A stretch of DNA of 6,278 bases from an uncultured Zetaproteobacteria bacterium (GTDB lineage Bacteria; Pseudomonadota; Zetaproteobacteria; Mariprofundales; Mariprofundaceae), in NCBI GenBank assembly GCA_913056285.1, contig CAJXNE010000123.1, positions 1 through 6,278 of the forward strand, written 5' to 3'. Positions 1 to 4,999 of the stretch are shown one piece after another. The notes beneath the pieces were generated by a model. It was not told the DNA's origin, made no database searches, and worked only from the letters and a program-made list of their open reading frames with translations. A program made the translations under genes and the position numbers. Position 1 is the first letter of the stretch. Every line of letters begins with the position of its first letter.

Positions 1-68
1 CTGGGGGGCTCGGAAAGCCTGAGTTGTAGTACGTCAACTTCTTTGCGCTGGTACCCAGCAATAGCCAT
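1..68 (-). CDS. N-terminal fragment, probable DUF4143-type AAA ATPase (runs off left edge)
   Basis: Read on the minus strand, an ATG at 68 opens a frame that stays open to the window edge, giving 22 codons starting MAIAGYQRKEVDVL and ending in a R-L-S-E-P-P stretch. A GGAG ribosome-binding site lies at 74-77, five bases before the ATG, which supports a real start. From memory of the family, the pattern YQR.E...L..RL.EP(P/R) is typical of the residues just before the Walker A motif (AGPRQVGKT) of DUF4143/AAA_14 ATPases (COG1373), which are common, often horizontally acquired and poorly understood. The Walker A motif itself would lie outside the window, so the family call is an inference from a short stretch. 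The gene reads in the same direction as the mutase but lies over 300 bp beyond its stop, so it is probably a separate transcript. Confidence 0.5.
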   Translation of the reverse strand, partial: MAIAGYQRKEVDVLQLRLSEPP

Positions 69-375
69 GATTACTCCATTGAGTTAATTTACTCACAAGG
101 TTAATCAACAAAGAGAGAAAGTGCAAGTTGGGCCTCTATGCATGTATGACATATGGTTTTACCGTGTGGTCATCGTCGTTCCATAGAGCTTTATCGGAAG
201 AATATGAATGTCTGCTTTTGGCCGAAAGTCGCCGGTCAGTCTTATGGCACTATTTCAATAAAAGCTTGCCACGGACGGGCTGCCAAATCAAACACGCCAG
301 TGCTTGATGTGTCTTCTTAGTTTTTCCTTAGTATCTTCGTGTCTTTGCGAAAGTCGCCTTTGATTGTTTAGTTGG
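69..375. other. Non-coding stretch between the mutase stop and the left-edge gene
   Basis: About 307 bp with no convincing ORF on either strand. It should contain the promoter of the left-edge minus-strand gene, but no convincing -35/-10 pair is visible. It holds an 11-bp direct repeat (223-233 and 348-358), a near-palindrome at 215-228 (CTTTTGGCCGAAAG, one T:G mismatch) and a degenerate low-complexity run near 330-347 (CTTCGTGTCTTTGCG). I see no intrinsic terminator for the mutase: no stable stem is followed by a T-tract in its direction of transcription. A weak TGGCA/TGCCA inverted repeat around 244-276 has only 5-bp arms. Confidence 0.6.
223..358. repeat. Pair of 11-bp direct repeats, CGAAAGTCGCC
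   Basis: The 11-mer CGAAAGTCGCC occurs exactly at 223-233 and again at 348-358, 125 bp apart. The first copy is preceded by TCTGCTTTTGG and the second by GTGTCTTTG, so the flanks are loosely similar too. Both lie in non-coding DNA between the mutase and the left-edge gene. They could be eroded copies of a dispersed intergenic repeat; nothing else marks a mobile element (no transposase, no target duplication). Chance is not excluded. Confidence 0.35.
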
Positions 376-1875
376 TCATCGCCAGCTTTCCAGTATCGAC
401 ATACAGATTTTGTTCATTTCCATGGCGCGAGATTCAGTATCTGCTTCATTATAGCATCGTAATTCGGGCGCGTTGCCTGATGGGCGCAAATGCGCCACTT
501 CATCAGAAGCGAAGGTGATACGAATACCATCGGTCGTATCAATCAATGCCACCGAGCCAAAAGCTTCACCAAACATGGTTTCCGCCGCATCAATATCTGC
601 TGCCAAATCACCTGTTTTCAGAGCTGCAAGATGCGATTGACTCAGTTCGGTTGGAAATTCCTTTAAGCGGCCACTGTAGGTAAAGCGTTGCGGCAACATT
701 GCCAGCAATGACGAAATACTACCGCCGGAAGCTTTGGCCAGCAGCAGTATTGCCAGCGGCACAATCATGGCATCCCTGGTCGGCAAGGCAGTGAGTATGC
801 GTCCACCCATTTCAATATCCGTGGCCGTGAGAAAACCACCATTGGCCTCATAGCCCACCACATTTTGTGCGTGATCTGCGATCGCCGCATCCATCGCGGC
901 AATAACAAATGGCGAGCCGATACGGGTGCGATCAATGCGCTTAAACCAGCCGGATTTCTCCACCGCCGAATTGCAACTCACCGGTGTAGCCACGCATTCG
1001 GCTTGCAAATAGTGCGCGCACAGAATCCCTGCCACATCACCGCGCAACCAGATGCCGGACGCATCACTAACCAAGGGTCGATCGCCATCGCCATCGGCGG
1101 AAACAATGCTGTCAAACTTGTATTCGCCAGCCCACCGGGCAGCAAGCCTGACATCTTCGGGACGTATCGCTTCCGTATCGACCGGGATAAATTTCGCCGA
1201 ACGGCCAAGTGGTGTCACTTCAGCGCCCAGCCCCTGCATGACTTCCACCAGCATATCGCGGGCAACCGTAGAATGCTGATAAACACCAATTTTCTGCCCT
1301 GCCAGACAATTCTCCGGAAAGAAATCCAGATAACGTTGTACAAAATAGCGCCCGGCATCATGGCTGGCCGCCGGCAGGACTGCTTCGCCGACTGCATTGC
1401 CCGCCGCATCAAACAGCCCTGCGGCCAGCAACACGCTGCGCGCCGTCATAGCCTGCTCATCCGGCTTAAGAATCTCACCTTCCGGTTTATAGAATTTAAT
1501 ACCGTTGCGATCATCGGGGATATGGCTACCCGTCACCATAATCGAGGGCATGCCAAACGACATCGCATAACAAGCTACAGCCGGCGTGGGAATAAAACCG
1601 CAGTTCACCGGCTCACAACCGGCATCCATCACGGCCAGCGCAACCGCATTCATAATACGCGGGCTGCTGGGGCGAAAATCACCGGCAACGGCGACCCGGC
1701 TACCCGCTTCAATCGCATTCTGGCTATCCAGAAATTGCATGAATGCCAGCGTATAGGCATAACAAACGCGATCAGTCATATCGTCAGCCAGGCCGCGTGC
1801 GCCGCTGGTGCCAAATTTCACCCCACTGCTTTCCATCAATGTTGAAATTATTACCTGTTCACCCTGCTCTGCCAT
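376..1875 (-). CDS. Phosphohexomutase, phosphomannomutase/phosphoglucomutase superfamily
   Basis: A 499-residue enzyme, full length for the family, that should interconvert hexose 1- and 6-phosphates in the cytoplasm via a phosphoserine. Mannose phosphate is the likely substrate, feeding GDP-mannose and surface polysaccharide, but specificity cannot be read with certainty. The four active-site loops occur in order: the FGTSGARG start near residues 21-28, the catalytic serine loop T-G-S-H-I-P at 115-120 (S117 is the phosphoserine), the metal loop DGDGDR at 261-266, the sugar-recognition loop Y-E-A-N-G-G at 342-347, and the phosphate-binding loop RPSGNAPELR at 464-473. Three loops differ from the textbook forms (SHNP, GExSGG, RPSGTEP). 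The ATG at 1875 is preferred because GGGGGG (1881-1886) lies five bases upstream; an in-frame TTG at 1905 would add 10 residues without a comparable site. It stands alone, divergent from the secreted-protein gene. Confidence 0.9.
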   Translation of the reverse strand: MAEQGEQVIISTLMESSGVKFGTSGARGLADDMTDRVCYAYTLAFMQFLDSQNAIEAGSRVAVAGDFRPSSPRIMNAVALAVMDAGCEPVNCGFIPTPAVACYAMSFGMPSIMVTGSHIPDDRNGIKFYKPEGEILKPDEQAMTARSVLLAAGLFDAAGNAVGEAVLPAASHDAGRYFVQRYLDFFPENCLAGQKIGVYQHSTVARDMLVEVMQGLGAEVTPLGRSAKFIPVDTEAIRPEDVRLAARWAGEYKFDSIVSADGDGDRPLVSDASGIWLRGDVAGILCAHYLQAECVATPVSCNSAVEKSGWFKRIDRTRIGSPFVIAAMDAAIADHAQNVVGYEANGGFLTATDIEMGGRILTALPTRDAMIVPLAILLLAKASGGSISSLLAMLPQRFTYSGRLKEFPTELSQSHLAALKTGDLAADIDAAETMFGEAFGSVALIDTTDGIRITFASDEVAHLRPSGNAPELRCYNEADTESRAMEMNKICMSILESWR

Positions 1876-1880
1876 GGAAT

Positions 1881-1886
1881 CCCCCC
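1881..1886 (-). promoter_or_regulatory. Ribosome-binding site fixing the mutase start
   Basis: A run of six G on the minus strand, five bases before the ATG at 1875. It contains a strong purine-rich match to the anti-Shine-Dalgarno and favours this ATG over the in-frame TTG at 1905. Confidence 0.6.
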
Positions 1887-1905
1887 TGTGTTTAACATCA
1901 AACAA

Positions 1906-1911
1906 ATAATA
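1906..1911 (-). promoter_or_regulatory. Possible -10 element of the mutase promoter
   Basis: TATTAT on the minus strand matches the sigma-70 -10 consensus at 5 of 6 positions. It would start transcription near 1899, leaving a leader of about 24 bases with the ribosome-binding site, and would put the TTG at 1905 outside the message. No good -35 lies 16-18 bp upstream, so this is a weak call. A perfect 10-bp palindrome, AACTATAGTT (1920-1929), lies in the spacer. Confidence 0.25.
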
Positions 1912-2016
1912 CGTGTTGCAACTATAGTTCCTGTTGTGATTTCTTCCACCAACGCATGTGTCATGCTAAAGTTTTTGGTATGCGAATCGCACCACGATGC
2001 TCGACAGGAGACCGTC

Positions 2017-2925
2017 ATGAAACTGATTAGTTTGCTTATTCTTTTGTCCCTTCTTGCGCCAATTCAGGCTCAAGCGGCGACAGATCATGCAAAAACCCAG
2101 CAACTGGTCAATGAACTGAAAACGCTGACCGATCAGGCCGAGCAGAATCGTTCTGCCAGTTATCGTTTTATTGATCAGCTACGAGATCTTACGGCGCGTT
2201 ACGACTGGCCATGGGGGAAACGTGTGCTATTTGATGATTTCCGCGATGGCAACTTTCGCCAGAACCCAGCCTGGTATTCCAGCTCGAATGATTTCTGGGT
2301 GACCCCCAGTGTTGGCTTGCGCACAGCGTTGGATCGGCAATTCAATCAGGCGCGCTCCAATCAGCCGAGCACACCGCCAGTGCATGACCGGAAAAAAGAA
2401 GCCAGAGAAGCTATTCTCGGCATGATACTGGGTGGGGGCGTAGAGCAGACCGAGCCTGAACGCAGACCCTCCGGAACATTCGGACGCCCTGTGAGAGCCG
2501 ATATTTCTACTCAGCTCCCTATCGATAATGGCTTCGCTATCACCATCAAATTAAGCGCCATGGGCCGGGGAAATCGCGATGGCTCATTCGAATTCGGCCC
2601 GTATCAAAGGCAGAATATGGAGTCCGGTTATCGACTGGTTTATCAGGGCGGCGCACGTCCTGCATTCAAACTGGTCAGCTACCGCAAGCAGATGAGATCC
2701 GTCATTGATTTATATGATCGTGGTAAACTATTGGCCGATGGCAATATGCATACCCTTAACTGGCAACGAACGCGCAGCGGGCGGATGACTGTTTTGCTTG
2801 ATGGAAAACAAATTCTGAGTGTTCGTGACAGGAGTTACAGAGATGCGTTCAATGGCTTTGTGATGACCAATCGAGGCGGCGATTATGGCATCCGTTCCGT
2901 TTCAATTTTTGCGGCAGGAAAATAA
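2017..2925 (+). CDS. Secreted protein of unknown function, C-terminal half resembling a beta-sandwich domain
   Basis: A 302-residue protein that I do not recognise. It begins with a clear signal peptide: MK, a leucine-rich core (residues 4-13) and an A-Q-A cleavage context near residue 20, so export to the periplasm or beyond is expected. Residues 24-60 are polar and probably helical, followed by an aromatic stretch with L-F-D-D-F-R-D-G-N-F (71-80) and W86/W94. A low-complexity linker rich in Q, P, S, R and E runs from about 108 to 155. The remainder alternates hydrophobic and polar residues like beta strands, ending with a W-x-R-T-R-S-G-R-M-T-V-L-L-D-G segment (249-263) and an F-x-x-x-N-R-G-G segment (281-288). 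The opening and closing patterns recall concanavalin-like sandwich proteins such as the DUF1080 group, but this is an inference. The ATG at 2017 is chosen because ACAGGAG (2004-2010) lies six bases upstream; the open frame extending back to 1888 lacks a ribosome-binding site and would bury the signal peptide. Confidence 0.8.
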   Translation: MKLISLLILLSLLAPIQAQAATDHAKTQQLVNELKTLTDQAEQNRSASYRFIDQLRDLTARYDWPWGKRVLFDDFRDGNFRQNPAWYSSSNDFWVTPSVGLRTALDRQFNQARSNQPSTPPVHDRKKEAREAILGMILGGGVEQTEPERRPSGTFGRPVRADISTQLPIDNGFAITIKLSAMGRGNRDGSFEFGPYQRQNMESGYRLVYQGGARPAFKLVSYRKQMRSVIDLYDRGKLLADGNMHTLNWQRTRSGRMTVLLDGKQILSVRDRSYRDAFNGFVMTNRGGDYGIRSVSIFAAGK

Positions 2926-2934
2926 CCGAAACGG
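2897..2934. other. Inverted repeat at the convergent gene ends
   Basis: CCGTTTC (2897-2903) pairs with GAAACGG (2928-2934) around the stop codon of the secreted-protein gene, with a 24-base loop containing TTTTT and AAAA runs. The convergent cyclase stop is only 19 bp away, so a shared terminator would have to lie here. No T-tract follows either arm, so a classic intrinsic terminator is not supported. Confidence 0.2.
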
Positions 2935-2944
2935 GCAGGAAGTC

Positions 2945-4009
2945 TTACATCATAACCTGATAACATTCGACCGCCGTAGTTCTATTTTTTACCTTCACGC
3001 TTCCTTTTGACTGCATGTTAATCACATTGCCGCACTGCCTGTGTATGGCTTCCCCGACCAGAATACTCTGCCCTTCGGCTAACTGCTCCAGCCGGACAGC
3101 CACATTCACGCAGTCGCCAATCACGGTATAATCCATGCGGTTTTTTGAGCCTACATTGCCCACCACCACATTCCCGCAATTGATGCCTATGCCGATCTGA
3201 AACCGGGGAAACCCTTTTACTTTGAACGCCGCCATCAGGCTTTGCATACTGTCTTGCATCTCAATGGCAGCTTGCAAAGCATTGAGCGGCCCTTTATCTG
3301 CATCCTCCACCAGCCCGAACGTAGCCATCAGTTCATCTCCGACAAATTTATCGAGCACGCCATGGTGTTTGAAAATAATTTCAACCATGGCATCAAAATA
3401 TGCATTGAGCATACTTATCAACGCTTCCGGCTCCAGCCTCTCTGAAATGGTCGTAAATGAGCGGATATCAGCAAATAGAATGGTTGCCATCTGTTTATGG
3501 TTTTGCAGAGGCATATCTCCTTTCTCATTCACAATCCTGTTCACCAGATTCTGGCCGACATAGCGGCTCAATCGCTGCCGGGACAATTCCTCACCCCGCA
3601 ATTTTTTCTGATATTGTTCAATATCGCGGGTATAAAGCATCATTCTTGTTGCCATATCCTGATAGTTGCGTGATGAGTCCTCGGATTCGGCCAGCATGAC
3701 ATTAAATGCTTCCACAATGTTTCTCAGCTCATCCGGTACATCTGAACCGATTTCAATGGATGTTCTTTTATTGGAACTGACCGCCTCAGCTGTCTTGTCG
3801 CTGACGTTTTTCAATTGCCATCCGAATTTCCGGATCACAGAAAACCCACTGAGATGTGCAACCAGTGCCGCCACAGCAACTGCAAGAATGGTTGGCGTCA
3901 CTTCAATATCCAGAGCAATAATCAAATACAGTGCTAACAGATACGGAATAAAGCCGATCAGCATATAGCTGATCTGTTCCACTTTTTTAAACTGAGTGCC
4001 TTTACTCAT
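2945..4009 (-). CDS. Membrane-bound class III adenylate cyclase
   Basis: A 354-residue protein predicted to make cAMP from ATP at the inner membrane. Two hydrophobic segments (about 14-33 and 38-57) are joined by a very short loop, leaving no room for an extracytoplasmic sensor domain. A HAMP-like linker follows, with a typical D-E-L-x-x-I-V-E-A-F-N-x-M stretch near 93-105, then a probable coiled coil (about 108-150) and the L-S-R-Y-V-x-x-x-L-V motif that usually precedes this catalytic domain. The catalytic domain (about 172-354) is intact: metal-binding D181 and D225, adenine-contacting K221 and T295, and transition-state residues N302 and R306. Lysine plus threonine at the base-binding positions is the usual class IIIb adenylate cyclase pattern and argues against guanylate cyclase. 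The start ATG shares ATGA with the upstream PilZ stop and has no ribosome-binding site, so translation probably depends on coupling. Input is presumably intracellular or through the membrane helices. Confidence 0.92.
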   Translation of the reverse strand: MSKGTQFKKVEQISYMLIGFIPYLLALYLIIALDIEVTPTILAVAVAALVAHLSGFSVIRKFGWQLKNVSDKTAEAVSSNKRTSIEIGSDVPDELRNIVEAFNVMLAESEDSSRNYQDMATRMMLYTRDIEQYQKKLRGEELSRQRLSRYVGQNLVNRIVNEKGDMPLQNHKQMATILFADIRSFTTISERLEPEALISMLNAYFDAMVEIIFKHHGVLDKFVGDELMATFGLVEDADKGPLNALQAAIEMQDSMQSLMAAFKVKGFPRFQIGIGINCGNVVVGNVGSKNRMDYTVIGDCVNVAVRLEQLAEGQSILVGEAIHRQCGNVINMQSKGSVKVKNRTTAVECYQVMM

Positions 4010-4392
4010 GTAGAAGGATTGAACCCTGAAATGGGATTTTTTGTCTCAAATATCATGCGACCACTTACAGAGATTCCAATCATAGCTTTCGCATCTCCGT
4101 TGGTATTTTGCTGATCGGAGAAATGAATCCAAATCACCCTGGCCTCCGAAGACATGCTGGCGTCAAAGTTATCGGTGCCCGGCAAGCACACCTGGATATT
4201 CAGCTTCTGCCCTACAGCATACCAATCCGGATGATCGGTGAGATAGCACATGCCACTGCCGGAAATATTGCGCATTTCCCCACGGTCAGAAAACGGTTCG
4301 TCAGATCGGGATAAACCGTCAACTTCGACCAGAAAATCCAATGCGTAACGTTCAAAGTCGCGTTGTAATTCGTGCGCCTTCCGATCACTCAT
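4006..4392 (-). CDS. PilZ-domain protein, probable c-di-GMP receptor
   Basis: A 128-residue single-domain PilZ protein. It has both c-di-GMP-binding signatures at the expected distance: R11-x-x-x-R15 near the N-terminus and N42-x-S44-x-x-G47 after the first strand. The rest alternates beta-strand-like segments (64-70, 82-90, 103-109) as in the PilZ barrel. It is cytoplasmic, with no signal or membrane segment. GGGAG at 4400-4404 lies seven bases before the ATG and supports the start. Its TGA overlaps the cyclase ATG by four bases, so the two are co-translated and probably act together; the simplest reading is that c-di-GMP binding by this protein modulates the cyclase, which is inferred from arrangement only. 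Short PilZ proteins also act on flagella, pili or polysaccharide synthases, so other partners are possible. Confidence 0.88.
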   Translation of the reverse strand: MSDRKAHELQRDFERYALDFLVEVDGLSRSDEPFSDRGEMRNISGSGMCYLTDHPDWYAVGQKLNIQVCLPGTDNFDASMSSEARVIWIHFSDQQNTNGDAKAMIGISVSGRMIFETKNPISGFNPST

Positions 4393-4393
4393 C

Positions 4394-4453
4394 GTTGTTC
4401 TCCCGTATCATTCATAGAGGTAGCATCCATAGAACTGGTTTTCATGGAACAAC
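4394..4453 (-). promoter_or_regulatory. Inverted repeat spanning the pilZ leader
   Basis: In the message, GTTGTTC (4453-4447) can pair with GAACAAC (4400-4394). The second arm starts at the last base of the GGGAG ribosome-binding site and ends two bases before the ATG. A smaller TCCAT/ATGGA repeat is nested inside but shares bases near the outer arm, so the two may compete. The fold could limit ribosome access until the upstream region is translated. The outer pairing is AU-rich with a long loop, so its stability is doubtful. Confidence 0.25.
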
Positions 4454-4480
4454 AAACAAGTTGCATGCCAATAGACTCAT

Positions 4481-4738
4481 TTATGCAAACAGGTTGATGC
4501 TGCCCGAATCCAGCACAAACGGAACCGGAGTCCCCTCCGGATTGTATGACAAAATAAACAAAGCATTCCGGTGGTCGGGAATAACCGTATGCATGTGCTG
4601 CTGAGCAGTAGCCAGAGCAGCCACCGGGGTCTTTTGCATCTGCTTGAGCCTCCCCCGTCCTCCTCCAAGCGTCAATGCATACATTTGATTTGACTTGCCA
4701 TTGTCGTATTGCAATCCCATCGCCACCGTCAGCTTCAT
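4481..4738 (-). CDS. Small protein of unknown function upstream of pilZ
   Basis: An 85-residue ORF that I do not recognise. GAGG lies five bases before the ATG (CTGAGGCTTTTATG), a normal initiation site. It ends 88 bp before the pilZ start on the same strand and lies directly downstream of the candidate sigma-54 promoter, so it is probably the first gene of the operon. There is no signal peptide or strong membrane segment. Visible features are a basic glycine-rich turn (G-G-G-R-G-R, 25-30), a short polar region with alanine and glutamine (38-48), and a hydrophobic C-terminal half with I-L-S-Y-N-P-E-G-T-P-V-P-F-V-L-D-S (62-78). The amino-acid make-up is plausible for a folded protein. Overlapping frames on both strands here are also open, so the coding call rests on the ribosome-binding site and the operon position. 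Confidence 0.6.
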   Translation of the reverse strand: MKLTVAMGLQYDNGKSNQMYALTLGGGRGRLKQMQKTPVAALATAQQHMHTVIPDHRNALFILSYNPEGTPVPFVLDSGSINLFA

Positions 4739-4809
4739 AAAAGCCTCAGAAATACAGGCAAAAAATTCCCGTCAGAACAGCAGACATTGCCGCTCCGACA
4801 TGGCATACG

Positions 4810-4828
4810 GATAAAAAAGATTCTTATC
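4810..4828. promoter_or_regulatory. Fur-box-like 19-mer
   Basis: GATAAAAAAGATTCTTATC matches the classical 19-bp Fur consensus at 13 of 19 positions by my count, including both complete outer GATAA/TTATC arms. It lies about 72 bp upstream of the 85-residue gene, downstream of the sigma-54-like element. AT-rich sequence gives such matches by chance fairly often. Confidence 0.25.
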
Positions 4829-4869
4829 ACATCATTCTAACCACCTGTTTTTAAAAAATATTTCCAGCA

Positions 4870-4879
4870 CACCTCCTTA
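4870..4879 (-). promoter_or_regulatory. Orphan perfect Shine-Dalgarno sequence
   Basis: On the minus strand TAAGGAGGTG matches ten consecutive bases of the complement of the 16S rRNA 3' end. No ATG or TTG follows at a usable distance: two GTG codons overlap or abut the motif, and a CTG lies five bases after GGAGG. Any of these would open only an 11-14 codon reading frame. It falls about 20-30 bases into the transcript predicted from the sigma-54-like promoter. Confidence 0.4.
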
Positions 4880-4908
4880 ATAAATCATTGCTACACCCAT
4901 TCTGGCAC

Positions 4909-4924
4909 CGCATACAAGGTGCCA
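4909..4924 (-). promoter_or_regulatory. Candidate sigma-54 (RpoN) promoter for the PilZ/cyclase operon
   Basis: On the minus strand the sequence reads TGGCACCTTGTATGCG. The -24 element TGGCAC is a full match to consensus, the -12 element ATGC differs from TTGC at one base, and the invariant GG (4923-4922) and GC (4911-4910) are exactly 10 bases apart. Transcription would start near 4898 and run toward the 85-residue gene, with a leader of about 160 bases. The same bases lie within a palindrome (TGGCACC at 4903-4909, GGTGCCA at 4918-4924), which offers a competing reading as a repressor or activator site or as an RNA hairpin. Confidence 0.45.
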
Positions 4925-4977
4925 TTAAACACATCTTTTCATTGCCAGTATTGAGGCGTAAGATTTCCATTGTGTTC

Positions 4978-4999
4978 GGCAAAGCCACTCGACTTTGCC
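4978..4999. promoter_or_regulatory. Palindrome GGCAAAG-N8-CTTTGCC, possible activator site
   Basis: A perfect 7-bp inverted repeat with an 8-base spacer, the same geometry as the palindrome at 4903-4924. Its centre lies about 90 bp upstream of the start predicted for the sigma-54-like promoter, the usual range for an enhancer-binding protein, and about 75 bp upstream of the ppdK ATG, so it could also regulate ppdK or form a hairpin in its leader. No T-tract follows, so it is not an intrinsic terminator. Confidence 0.35.

Noticed and set aside
865..1845. Long open frame of 326 codons on the plus strand
   Set aside because: It lies wholly antisense to the mutase, whose four active-site loops prove the coding frame. 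Its translation is rich in H, R and C, as expected of a shadow frame.
1935..1950. CRP/Vfr-like site TGTGA-N6-CCACC between the divergent genes
   Set aside because: Only the left half matches; the right half agrees at 3 of 5 bases. It is attractive because of the nearby adenylate cyclase but too weak to call.
1888..2016. N-terminal extension of the secreted protein to an ATG at 1888
   Set aside because: No ribosome-binding site there. It would overlap the mutase leader and place 43 residues before an obvious signal peptide that has its own AGGAG-preceded ATG at 2017.
4341..4604. Plus-strand open frame of 87 codons across the pilZ leader
   Set aside because: It is antisense to both pilZ and the 85-residue gene, lacks a clear ribosome-binding site, and its composition looks like a shadow frame.
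4735..4806. 23-codon leader ORF as a separate gene
   Set aside because: No ribosome-binding site and an unremarkable composition. It is kept only as part of the relay observation.
4903..4924. Palindrome TGGCACC-N8-GGTGCCA as an NtrC site or an intrinsic terminator
   Set aside because: NtrC sites of the GCACC/GGTGC type have a spacing of about 5, not 8, and no T-tract follows on either strand. The sigma-54 reading explains the bases better.
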